Shown piece by piece: positions 52,574-60,895 of a DNA stretch of 64,000 bases. Made by a program: the position numbers and the translations under genes. Source of the stretch: [Bacillus] selenitireducens MLS10 (lineage in GTDB: Bacteria > Bacillota > Bacilli > Bacillales > Salisediminibacteriaceae). The stretch lies in contig NC_014219.1 of assembly GCF_000093085.1 (NCBI RefSeq), forward strand, positions 1,240,001-1,304,000, read 5' to 3'. The stretch's first letter is position 1, and each line of letters begins with the position of its first letter. Under the pieces are notes generated by a model. That model saw nothing but the letters and a program-made list of their open reading frames with translations, was not told the DNA's origin and ran no database searches.

Positions 52574-53461
52574 TTAAAGGGCGGCCTCCTGAAAGATCAG
52601 CGTAATCAGGCGCTGCATCCTTTCGGATATCGGCCGGTCCTTTCGGTACATGACAGAAATGGATCTGTCGTTGTCGAAATGGGGCAGCGCCTTCGTCGTC
52701 AGGACCCCGTCCGATACAGGTTCGACGACCGAGCGGGCGGAAAGAATCGAACAGCCGGCTCCGAGCGAGACCATTTTCTGCACGGCATCCATGTTGGAGA
52801 GTTCCATTGCCACATGCAGCGCCGTTCCGGTTTTGGCCATCCAATCATCGATCACGCCCCGGGTGGCCCCTTTTTGCTGAAGAATGAAAGGGACGTCGGT
52901 CAAGTCACTCAGAGTGATTACCTGTTTATTGGCGAGGGGGTGGCTGACAGGGACGATAAGTTTCACCGGATCATCGGTGATCCGCCTTGTAAAAAGATCC
53001 GGGTCATAGATCGGGGACGAGGACACGATGGCGAGGTCGAGTTTTTTGCCTTTGATGGCCTCGATCATGTCAGGGGTGGGTCCGACACGGACGGACAGCT
53101 TCGTCGCAGGGTGTTCTTCCGTGAAGCGAAGAAACACCGGGGGAAGGACATAGTTGGCCGGGACATGACTCGCACCAACCAGGATCTCGCCCCGTTTATC
53201 CTCTTTGTATTCCTTCATGATGCGTGCGGCTTCTTCATAAAGGCTCGTGATGTCCTTGGCATACTGAAGAAGCATCTTCCCGGCGTCCGTGAATTGGATC
53301 TGATCGCCGCGTTTTTGATAGAGGGTTACGCCTGCGGCTTCTGTGAGCTTTTTCAGATGAAAGGTAACGGTCGGCTGACTGAGATTCATTTCTCTTGCAA
53401 TCTGTGAGAGGCTGCCGGTTTGCGACAGGCGAATAAGGATCTTAAACTGCTGCTGGTTCAT
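52574..53461 (-). CDS. LysR-family transcriptional regulator
   Basis: A 295-residue LTTR. The N-terminal winged helix-turn-helix is FKILIRLSQTGSLSQIAREMNLSQPTVTFHLKKLTEAAG, followed by the dimer helix and a periplasmic-binding-like effector domain (ILVGASHVPANYVLPPVFLRF... LDLAIVSSS). ATG 53461 is used because AGAGGTGA precedes it. It is divergent from the ABC importer genes with a 150-base gap that holds a perfect LTTR-like palindrome, so it probably controls them. The inducer is unknown. Confidence 0.92.
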   Translation of the reverse strand: MNQQQFKILIRLSQTGSLSQIAREMNLSQPTVTFHLKKLTEAAGVTLYQKRGDQIQFTDAGKMLLQYAKDITSLYEEAARIMKEYKEDKRGEILVGASHVPANYVLPPVFLRFTEEHPATKLSVRVGPTPDMIEAIKGKKLDLAIVSSSPIYDPDLFTRRITDDPVKLIVPVSHPLANKQVITLSDLTDVPFILQQKGATRGVIDDWMAKTGTALHVAMELSNMDAVQKMVSLGAGCSILSARSVVEPVSDGVLTTKALPHFDNDRSISVMYRKDRPISERMQRLITLIFQEAAL

Positions 53462-53475
53462 TGTGATCACCTCTG

Positions 53476-53492
53476 TATAGATTTTATCTATA
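53476..53492. promoter_or_regulatory. Palindromic LysR-type operator candidate
   Basis: TATAGATTTTATCTATA is a perfect 17-bp palindrome containing ATAG-N7-CTAT, the T-N11-A layout of LysR boxes. It lies just upstream of the regulator's RBS and within the divergent promoter region, fitting autoregulation and control of the importer. Confidence 0.6.
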
Positions 53493-53611
53493 ATGACTTC
53501 AGTTTATATCTAATTAAGTTTAACATTCTTTTATCTCAGATTAACCATCGAATGCCTGATTCCTTGTAAAGTTAGACATACAGAAGAAACAAGCAGAAAG
53601 GAGCCGATTTC

Positions 53612-54709
53612 GTGTCGATTACGTTACAAGGCATTGAAAAATCATTTGGAAACCTGCAGGCATTGACTCCGATTGATCTGACCATTAAAGGAGGCGATTT
53701 TGTCTGTCTTCTCGGTCCTTCGGGATGCGGGAAAACGACGCTTCTCCGAATCATCGGAGGACTTGAGGAATCCGATCAGGGGAGGATCAGCTTTTCAGAG
53801 CGGAAGATCTTTGATCATGATGAACGGATCAACCTTCAGCCGCAAAAGAGGAACATCGGGATGGTGTTTCAGGACTTTGCACTCTGGCCGCATATGACGG
53901 TGTTCGAAAACGTCGCATACGGGCTTCGCGCCCGGGGGAGAAAAGCGGAAGTGGAGGACAAAGTGATGGAGGCCCTCAACAACGTGCAGCTCGGCAGTTT
54001 TCATGCCCGCTATCCTCATCAGCTGTCCGGTGGTCAGCAGCAGCGCGTCGCCATTGCGAGAGCGATTGCCAATGATCCGGAGATCATTCTGATGGATGAA
54101 CCGCTCAGCGCGTTGGACGCGACACTTCGTGACGAGATGCGGATTCTCCTTCAGTCACTCGTGAAAAAGCTCGGTATGACGGCGATTTATGTCACACACG
54201 ATCAGCACGAAGCCATGACAATGGCCGATCAGATTGTCGTCATGAATCAGGGTCGGATCATGCAGACCGGGAGCCCGGAAGAGGTATACCGGGAACCGGA
54301 AAATGAGACCGTGGCCCGCTTCGTCGGGAAAGGCGCGATTCTTGAGGGCATGCATGCCCGTCATAACGGCATCGATTATCTCAGACTGAATCACAGAGTC
54401 CGGATCCCTGTGCCGCAAGAGAAAGCAACGGAATTCTCGGACGGGACGATGCTTACGGTTGTCATCCGTCCTGAACAGATTACTTTGAGTCAGACACCGT
54501 CAGAGTGCATGATGGCTGGCACTGTCAACACCGCAAGTTTTCTCGGCGAGCGTTATGAGATCAGCTTCACGGTGGAGGGAACGGATGAACTGATGTTTGC
54601 TTATGCGAAAGAACGGTTGAAACCGGGAGAAACGGTATACTTTCATTTGGATACAGACCGCGTTCATATTATCGAAAAGGATGGGAGCGATTATGTTGAA
54701 ACAGCATAA
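53612..54709 (+). CDS. ABC transporter ATPase, FbpC/PotA-like
   Basis: A 365-residue importer ATPase. Walker A is GPSGCGKTT (about residues 36-44), signature LSGGQQQRVAIARAIAN, Walker B IILMDEPLSALDA and switch His in YVTHDQHEA; a C-terminal TOBE-type domain (about 240-365) follows. This architecture is shared by iron(III), thiamine, polyamine, sulfate and 2-aminoethylphosphonate importers. The GTG start at 53612 follows AAAGGAG. No Fur box was found upstream, so iron is not favoured. It overlaps the next gene by 17 bases. Confidence 0.9.
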   Translation: MSITLQGIEKSFGNLQALTPIDLTIKGGDFVCLLGPSGCGKTTLLRIIGGLEESDQGRISFSERKIFDHDERINLQPQKRNIGMVFQDFALWPHMTVFENVAYGLRARGRKAEVEDKVMEALNNVQLGSFHARYPHQLSGGQQQRVAIARAIANDPEIILMDEPLSALDATLRDEMRILLQSLVKKLGMTAIYVTHDQHEAMTMADQIVVMNQGRIMQTGSPEEVYREPENETVARFVGKGAILEGMHARHNGIDYLRLNHRVRIPVPQEKATEFSDGTMLTVVIRPEQITLSQTPSECMMAGTVNTASFLGERYEISFTVEGTDELMFAYAKERLKPGETVYFHLDTDRVHIIEKDGSDYVETA

Positions 54710-55728
54710 AGGATGGATGGCCGCAGCGGCTTTGGTGACACTCGCAGCATGTGGAAATGGTGAAAATGAAGGAAATTCAGGAGGGAACGGCAGTGCTTCA
54801 GGAAATGATGACGGGGGTTCAGGAAAGCTGACGCTCTATACATCAGGACCAGGCGGTATGGCAGAACAACTCGTTGAAGCCTTTGAAGAAGAGACGGGTA
54901 TTGAAGTGGACATTTTTCAGGGAACCACGGGTGATGTGCTCGGACGTCTTGAAGGAGAAGGAGCGAATCCGATTGCAGATGTTGTGGCTCTTGCGAGTAT
55001 GCCCCCCGGCCATGGAGTTTAAAGAAAACGGCCTGACCTATGCCTATGAATCCGAGTACGCGGACAGTCTCCGGGACGGCTGGTATGATGACGAGTTTCA
55101 TTTTTACGGATTCAGCGCAGCAGCACTGGGCCTCAGCTACAATACGAATATGGTGGATGAGCCGCCGACTGACTGGGACGGTCTCCTGGACGAGGCGTAT
55201 GCAGATCAGATTGCCATTCCTGACCCGCAACAGTCCGGTACGGCCCGTGATTTTGTGGCAGCCTTTATCCAGCAGGAAGGGGACGCAGGCTGGGAGCTGA
55301 TTGAGCAACTTGAAGCAAACGGCCTTCAGATGGAAGGAGCGAACAACCCGGCACTGCAGAGCGTCATCAGTGGCTCGAATGCCCTTGTAATGGCAGGGGT
55401 TGACTATATGGTCTACAACAATATTGATGCAGGAGAACCGGTGGACATCGTCTTCCCGGAGAGTGGGACGACCATTACACCGCGTCCGGCCTTTATCCTT
55501 GAAAGCTCAGAAAACAAACCGGAAGCGGAAGCCTACATCGATTTTATCCTCTCTGACAGAGGGCAGGAAATCGTCGCAGAAGCCTATCTGCTCCCGATCA
55601 GGACGGATATCCCTGCTCACGAAAACCGTGCTCAGGCAGATGACATTCCAAGCCTTGATTTTGACTGGACGTTTCTTGAAGAGAACGGACAGGATATTCT
55701 CGAACAGTTCCTAGAGGTTGTGAGATAA
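54693..55728 (+). pseudogene. ABC transporter substrate-binding lipoprotein, frameshifted
   Basis: A lipoprotein that would be 344 residues but is broken by a +1 frameshift. The first part (ATG 54693 behind GGGAG) has a signal peptide with lipobox LAAC, a Gly/Asn/Ser linker and LTLYTSGPGGMAEQLVEAFEEETGIEVDIFQGTTGDVLGRL-type FbpA/PF13343-like sequence. It stops at 55022. The rest continues in the next frame from about 55008 (AMEFKENGLTYAYES) to 55728. Removing one C from the C6 run at 55002-55007 restores one frame. Either a sequencing or assembly error, a true mutation or a slippery tract is possible. The permease start overlaps its stop (TAATG). Confidence 0.88.
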
Positions 55729-57401
55729 TGATGCAGATTTTCTCTGAAAGACTGATACAGCGTTTGAACAAGGGTGCGGCACTGCTTGCTTTGGCAGTGC
55801 TCGTTCTCTTTCCCCTTGTCATGGTGCTGCTTCGCGGCGTCATGCCTGAAGGCGAGTGGCTCGGTCTGCAGGCGTTCGCCATTCTTGGTGAAGACCGGTA
55901 TATCGTCATTTTCATCAATTCCATGCTTCTTGGTATGGGTGTGGTGGTGGGTGCCTCGCTTTTGGCGGCGCCTCTCGCTTATTTTATGGCAAGAACCGAG
56001 CTTCGGAATCACCGTTGGATTGACATCGTGCTGATTATTCCGTTTATGACTCCGCCGTACATTGGGGCGATGGGTTGGATTCTGTCCATGCAGCCGAATG
56101 GTTACGCCGAACAGCTCTTTCCGTTTTTGGCCGGGATCACGCCTTACTTCTTTACCTACTTTGGGATGGTGCTCGTCATGAGCCTGCATCTGTTTCCGTT
56201 TATTTACCTCATTATGCGTAACACCCTGGAGAACATCGGGGGGCGTCTTGAAGAGGCGGGGCTGATCCACGGAGGCAGTTTTTCTTACCGTCTCAGGCGC
56301 ATCGTGACTCCGCTCTTTTTCTCAGGCTACAGCATGGGGGCGCTGCTCGTCTTCGTCAAAACGATCGGCGAATTCGGGACGCCGGTCACGCTTGGGAACC
56401 GGATTGGTTTCTATGTGATGACGTCTGAGATTCACCGGTATTCGTCGGTGTGGCCCCTTGATTTCGGGACTGCAGCGATTCTCTCCACGGTCCTTCTCGG
56501 GGTCAGTATGACGATCTGGTACATCCAGCAGTGGTTTATCAGCCGCCGTCACACGAAGGTCGTATCAGGAAAAGGGCAGACCCGGGCGTATAACCCGCTT
56601 GGGAAGTATCAGGTTTTCGCCTGGCTGTACCTTGCGGGCGTTTTGTTTCTTGCCATCGGTGTTCCCTACTTTTCCGTCGCCTCCACGGCCTTTATGAACA
56701 TTCAGGGTGACGGCCTTGCCTGGTCGAATCTCACCTTGCGTCATTTCACGGAACTGTTTACAGGAAGCGGGCGTGAAGCGCTCTGGAACAGCGTCTGGCT
56801 TGCAGCCCTTGCGGCCACGATCAGTGTGAGCCTCGGTATCTGGTTTGCGATCCTCATCATGAAGCGAAACCGCGCGCCGGAAAAGGCAATGGATTTTCTG
56901 AGTCTTGCACCGAACACGGTTCCGGGGATCGTTGTGGTTGTCGGTCTGATCTTTTTCTGGAACGCGGCCTGGAATCCTGCAGGGATCTACAACACATGGA
57001 TGATGCTTGTTCTGACGTATGTGATTCTCTATTTGCCGTTTACCGTGCAAAACATTAAAGCGATATACGGACAGATGGGGGACAGTCTCTTTCAGGCCTC
57101 GAAGATGAGTGGGGCGAGCGGGATGTATATGCTGCGGAAGATTCTTCTTCCGCTCATTGTACCAGGGATTCTCGCAGGCTGGATCATGACCTTTACGATC
57201 TCCATGCGTGAACTTGCCGGTTCGCTCATTCTCCGGCCGCCGAATATGCACACGTCCGCGACGTTTATTTATTCGCAGTTTGAACAGGGTTCTCAGGCCA
57301 TCGGGATGGCGATGGCTCTCGTTTCTGTCGGACTGACGACCGTGGTGCTCATCGTTGTGGAGCATTATAAAGACAAATCCCAGGCTTACCGGGCCGGTTA
57401 A
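55728..57401 (+). CDS. ABC transporter permease, fused FbpB type
   Basis: A 557-residue permease in which two six-helix halves are fused. Each half has a binding-protein-dependent EAA loop that docks on the ATPase: EEAGLIHGGSFSYRLRRIVTPLFF near residue 180 and FQASKMSGASGMYMLRKILLPLIVPG near residue 465. Fused permeases are typical of FbpB and relatives for iron(III), thiamine or phosphonate-type substrates. The first ATG overlaps the lipoprotein stop; a second ATG follows at 55731. It ends 11 bases before the metallo-hydrolase gene, so the four genes form one operon. Confidence 0.9.
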   Translation: MMQIFSERLIQRLNKGAALLALAVLVLFPLVMVLLRGVMPEGEWLGLQAFAILGEDRYIVIFINSMLLGMGVVVGASLLAAPLAYFMARTELRNHRWIDIVLIIPFMTPPYIGAMGWILSMQPNGYAEQLFPFLAGITPYFFTYFGMVLVMSLHLFPFIYLIMRNTLENIGGRLEEAGLIHGGSFSYRLRRIVTPLFFSGYSMGALLVFVKTIGEFGTPVTLGNRIGFYVMTSEIHRYSSVWPLDFGTAAILSTVLLGVSMTIWYIQQWFISRRHTKVVSGKGQTRAYNPLGKYQVFAWLYLAGVLFLAIGVPYFSVASTAFMNIQGDGLAWSNLTLRHFTELFTGSGREALWNSVWLAALAATISVSLGIWFAILIMKRNRAPEKAMDFLSLAPNTVPGIVVVVGLIFFWNAAWNPAGIYNTWMMLVLTYVILYLPFTVQNIKAIYGQMGDSLFQASKMSGASGMYMLRKILLPLIVPGILAGWIMTFTISMRELAGSLILRPPNMHTSATFIYSQFEQGSQAIGMAMALVSVGLTTVVLIVVEHYKDKSQAYRAG

Positions 57402-57412
57402 GGAGGGATTTG

Positions 57413-58603
57413 ATGAACGTGACATCCTGCGGGGGCGTCATGGAATACGGGCGTTCGTGTTTTATCTTCGACCTCGCCGGACGGACGCTGATGGTGGACT
57501 GCGGCATCTCCAAATCGGCAGAGACGATCCTTGAGCGGTACCCGGATTTTTCTAAACGTGATCCTGCGGAGGTTGATGCCGTATTCGTGACGCATGCCCA
57601 TGAAGATCACACGCTCGGACTGCCGTTTGCGGTGCGTCTCGGGCTGCATGCACCTGTGTATGCGAGTGAGACAACGATTCGTCATACGCTGACGTATTTT
57701 GCGCTCTGGCGGCATGCTGCCGAACAGACAGGCATGACGGTTCCGTACGAACAGAGTCATGAAGACAGGGTTGATTTTGTCTCGCTTCCGTCCGGAAAGG
57801 GAGACTGGCAGGAGATGCTTCCGGGCGTTGAGGTGCTTTGGGGACTGAACGGACACGCACCCGGATCCTGCTGGTACGCCTTTCGCGATCCAGTCAGTCT
57901 CGAGACGGTGTTTTTTTCCGGCGACTACACTATGTCGTCAGTTCTCATGCCTTTTGAATGGCCGCCTGCCCTTTCACCGGACCTCGCTGTGATGGACGCG
58001 GCTTACGGTGTCTGCAATACGTCTCAGAAAGAGTGTGTGAACGATGTACTCGACGTTGTTGATGCAACGATAGCCCGGGGGAAGCCCGTCGTCTTTCACG
58101 CCCCTCTCAGTGGCAAAGGGCAGGATTGGCTGTATCTCCTGAACGCGTTTGCCAATGAGCAAGGCTGTCGTTTTGAGACCGATCCTGCGCTCCTTGAGGA
58201 AACGGTGGCGCTTTTTGCTTCAGGGGAGGTCAGATCGACGGTGCTCGCTGAAACCGACCGTGCTGCCGTTGAGCAGTGTCCTGTGATCGGCACTGGCGGT
58301 TCTTCCCGGGAGATCATGCTGATCTCTGATGAGTGGCTCCTGAAGGGTGCTGCGTTTATGGATCCGGGTGCGCTCGTGATGACGACGGGTCCTGTGACGC
58401 CCTCTTTAAAAAAGTATGTGAATGATCACCGGGCGGAGCTTATGAAGCTCCCTTATCACGTGCACCCTGTCCTCGATGAGTCACGGGCTCTGATGACACA
58501 TTTGCAGCCCCTTGATACGTTGTTCAGCCATGCAGATCCAAAGACCACCGCCTCCCTTGAAGAGGTGTTGATCGAACAATCAGCTTCTAAAAAAGACCGA
58601 TAA
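57413..58603 (+). CDS. MBL-fold metallo-hydrolase, beta-CASP-like
   Basis: A 396-residue metallo-beta-lactamase-fold protein. HAHEDH at residues 61-66 is the HxHxDH di-zinc motif. Later motifs resemble beta-CASP nucleases (RNase J, CPSF-73): NGHAPGS like the GHxxGS motif, FSGDYT like the metal-binding GD, VVFHAPLSGKGQDWLYLL like the GRxQE helix, and FSHAD near the C-terminus like SAHAD. It lacks extra RNA-binding domains. The substrate is unknown; it could be RNA or a small phosphodiester taken up by the importer. AAGGAGGG precedes ATG 57413; a TTG lies one codon upstream. Confidence 0.82.
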   Translation: MNVTSCGGVMEYGRSCFIFDLAGRTLMVDCGISKSAETILERYPDFSKRDPAEVDAVFVTHAHEDHTLGLPFAVRLGLHAPVYASETTIRHTLTYFALWRHAAEQTGMTVPYEQSHEDRVDFVSLPSGKGDWQEMLPGVEVLWGLNGHAPGSCWYAFRDPVSLETVFFSGDYTMSSVLMPFEWPPALSPDLAVMDAAYGVCNTSQKECVNDVLDVVDATIARGKPVVFHAPLSGKGQDWLYLLNAFANEQGCRFETDPALLEETVALFASGEVRSTVLAETDRAAVEQCPVIGTGGSSREIMLISDEWLLKGAAFMDPGALVMTTGPVTPSLKKYVNDHRAELMKLPYHVHPVLDESRALMTHLQPLDTLFSHADPKTTASLEEVLIEQSASKKDR

Positions 58604-58676
58604 ACAGACGAATGCACCTCGCATTTGATCCCAATCCCCTCTATACTGGAAGAAACGGTGAATGGGAGGAATGTCT

Positions 58677-59732
58677 GTGAATAATCCAGCGAAAGTGGTG
58701 GTGATCGGGCCCGGTCTGATTGCAAAAGGGGCTCATATTCCCCACTATCAGAAAGATCCGCGAACGGAAGTGGTTGCTGTCAGTTCTCATTCCATGGCGT
58801 CGGCAAAAGAAGCGGCAGAAGAAACAGGCGTGCCGGGGTACTATGATGATCCGGTTCAGATGCTTGAAGCGGAAAAGCCGGATCTCGTCAGCGTATGTTC
58901 ACCGAATGCATCGCACTTCGGTGACGTGATGGCGGCACTGAAGGCCGGGTGTCATGTCCTTTGCGAGAAGCCGCCGGGGGTCTCTCCCCTTGAGGCGGTG
59001 GAAATGGAACAGGCGGCGAAAGCGTCCGGCAAACATCTGCTGTACGGCTTTCAGAACCGGTTCAACCCGGCATCCATCGTGTTAAAACGCGCTGTGGAGG
59101 CCGGGGAACTCGGATTCATCTATCATGTGAACGTTACCGCCATGCGAAGACGCGGCATCCCGTCGTGGGGGTCGTATACCGACCGTGCTGAGAACGGCGG
59201 AGGCCCTTTGATGGATGTCGGGGTGCACATGATTGATCTGGCGATGTATCTGACCGGTTTTCCAAAGCCGGTGGAGGTCATGGGCGTGACCCACAGACGG
59301 CTTGGTCATAAACCGGGCGTCGGTCTTTTGGGTGCCTGGGATCCGAAATCGTTTCAGGTTGAGGATCTTGCCACAGGCCTGATCCGGTTTGAGAACGGGA
59401 TGTCCATGTCCATACAGACGTCCTACGCGGCAAATATCGGGAAAGATGAGCATCTGAATGTTGAACTGCTCGGCGACCGCGGCGGAGCGGAGACGAACCC
59501 CTTTATCCTTTATCAGGAAAAGTACGGCGCGCTTTTCGATGCGAAGCCGGCTTATCTCGACGAGTCGTTTGAGAGTGACAGCCATGCCCGCCAGATCCGT
59601 CATTTCATCGATCTTGTGACGGGCAAGGCCAAACCTGTGAACGTGCCCCGTGAGGGAACCGCGATTCAGCAGATCATTGAAGCTCTGTATTTGTCAGCAT
59701 CGTCAAAACAGTCCGTGTCCCTTGCCGAATAA
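58677..59732 (+). CDS. Gfo/Idh/MocA-family oxidoreductase
   Basis: A 351-residue NAD(P)-dependent dehydrogenase. The Rossmann domain begins KVVVIGPGLIAKGAHIPHYQ (the usual GxGxxG is GPGLIA here), the EKPPG motif carries the catalytic Lys region (HVLCEKPPGVSPLEA), and the C-terminal domain includes GGGPLMDVGVHMIDLAMYL with the conserved Asp/His. The substrate is probably a sugar or polyol derivative. GTG 58677 was chosen because GGGAGG lies at proper distance; ATG 58671 is too near the RBS. It is 73 bases behind the metallo-hydrolase gene, so joint transcription is possible but not certain. Confidence 0.88.
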   Translation: MNNPAKVVVIGPGLIAKGAHIPHYQKDPRTEVVAVSSHSMASAKEAAEETGVPGYYDDPVQMLEAEKPDLVSVCSPNASHFGDVMAALKAGCHVLCEKPPGVSPLEAVEMEQAAKASGKHLLYGFQNRFNPASIVLKRAVEAGELGFIYHVNVTAMRRRGIPSWGSYTDRAENGGGPLMDVGVHMIDLAMYLTGFPKPVEVMGVTHRRLGHKPGVGLLGAWDPKSFQVEDLATGLIRFENGMSMSIQTSYAANIGKDEHLNVELLGDRGGAETNPFILYQEKYGALFDAKPAYLDESFESDSHARQIRHFIDLVTGKAKPVNVPREGTAIQQIIEALYLSASSKQSVSLAE

Positions 59733-59734
59733 CC

Positions 59735-59763
59735 TTGCGTCAGGGGGTCTGACGTGTTATATT
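59735..59763 (+). promoter_or_regulatory. SigA promoter of secG
   Basis: TTGCGT (59735-59740), 17 bases, TATATT (59758-59763), about 36 bases before the secG start. Confidence 0.65.
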
Positions 59764-59798
59764 TTATACAGGCTTAGAGATATGTGGAGGTGGAACGT

Positions 59799-60029
59799 TT
59801 GCAAGCATTTGTATCAGTATTGCTTGTTGTTGTTTCCATCCTGTTAATCGCAGTGGTTCTATTACAGTCAGGGCGCAGCGCCGGTTTGGCAGGAGCGATT
59901 TCAGGTGGAGCAGAACAGATGGTCGGAAAGCAGAAAGCAAGAGGACTCGAAGCGGTCTTATCCCGCGTAACCGTGGTTCTCGGTGTCTTGTTTTTTGTAC
60001 TGACACTCGTTGTTGCATACTATATTTAA
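59799..60029 (+). CDS. secG: Preprotein translocase subunit SecG
   Basis: A 76-residue SecG, the small accessory subunit of the SecYEG channel. Two membrane helices (about residues 2-22 and 53-75) flank the conserved loop VVLLQSGRSAGLAGAISGGAEQMVGKQKARG. TTG 59799 gives exactly the B. subtilis length and is preceded by GGAGGTG; starts further upstream would use the RBS as coding sequence. It lies in the secG-hydrolase-rnr cluster conserved in Bacilli. Confidence 0.95.
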   Translation: MQAFVSVLLVVVSILLIAVVLLQSGRSAGLAGAISGGAEQMVGKQKARGLEAVLSRVTVVLGVLFFVLTLVVAYYI

Positions 60030-60040
60030 TCACACATGCG

Positions 60041-60077
60041 AAACAGCAGGCCTTCCGTCTGCTGTTTTTGTTTTTTT
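60041..60077 (+). terminator. Terminator after secG
   Basis: AAACAGCAG (60041-60049) pairs perfectly with CTGCTGTTT (60059-60067), followed by a long T-run. Confidence 0.9.
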
Positions 60078-60147
60078 CCGGTGAAAAGGGGGAAGAGGTC
60101 TGTAAGAATGCGGTATCGCTGACGCAAAGGGCAAGGGAGTGAGTGTC

Positions 60148-60876
60148 ATGATCGGCTGTCTCATCATACACGGTTTTGCAGGGACGAAAGAGGAGATCGC
60201 AGAGGTGGAGACGCATCTGCGAAGCAAAAACTGGCTCGTCTATACACCGGAACTGCCGGGACATACGGGCAAGAAAGAAGATCTGGCGTCGGTGACCTAT
60301 ATGCACTGGCTTGCCATGGCGAAGGTGGCCCTTGAAGAACTGTTTGATCGCTGTGAGAAGGTCTATGTGGTCGGCTTCTCCATGGGTGGGGTTATTGCAG
60401 CGTATCTGGCTGGCCGTTACCCCGTGGACAAACTCGTTCTGATCAGTCCTGCCGCGTACTACCTCAATCCAAAGCAGATGTTTGAGGATGTGAAAGGCTG
60501 GTTTATGGAAGGGGTTCGCGGTGAACTCGATGAGGATGAATATTTCCAGATGTACCGTAATAAAATCCGGAATGTGCCCGTTAAGGCAACGCTTGAATTT
60601 GCCAAACTGGTACAGAAGATCCGCCCGATGATGGAGGCGGTGGATGCCCCGACACTGATCGTACAGGGGCAAAAGGACGGGCTCGTCCCGCCAAAGAGTG
60701 CAGAATATATATTTGAAACGATCAGTTCGGAGGACAAGGAGCTCTACCACTTTCCAAACGCCAAACACTACATTTGGTACAGTGATGCAAAAGTCGAAAT
60801 GCTTGAACGAATCGATCAGTTTCTTGAGACAAAAACGGGTGACGGGCAATCGGAAACGACACGCTCCGTAATTTGA
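60148..60876 (+). CDS. Alpha/beta hydrolase, YvaK-like paralogue
   Basis: A 242-residue serine hydrolase. The nucleophile elbow GFSMGG centres on Ser78; the oxyanion HGFAG is at residues 8-12, and the acid and His are in VQGQKDGLVP and NAKHYIWYS. It resembles the Est30/YvaK carboxylesterase next door, but the two differ enough to suggest an old duplication. AAGGGAG precedes ATG 60148. The gene lies between secG and the second hydrolase; its substrate is unknown. Confidence 0.87.
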   Translation: MIGCLIIHGFAGTKEEIAEVETHLRSKNWLVYTPELPGHTGKKEDLASVTYMHWLAMAKVALEELFDRCEKVYVVGFSMGGVIAAYLAGRYPVDKLVLISPAAYYLNPKQMFEDVKGWFMEGVRGELDEDEYFQMYRNKIRNVPVKATLEFAKLVQKIRPMMEAVDAPTLIVQGQKDGLVPPKSAEYIFETISSEDKELYHFPNAKHYIWYSDAKVEMLERIDQFLETKTGDGQSETTRSVI

Positions 60877-60895
60877 TGACGAAAGGACAGGAATC

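Noticed and set aside
53462-53611. Fur box for the ABC importer
   Set aside because: No GATAATNATTATC-like element is present between the LysR gene and the importer.
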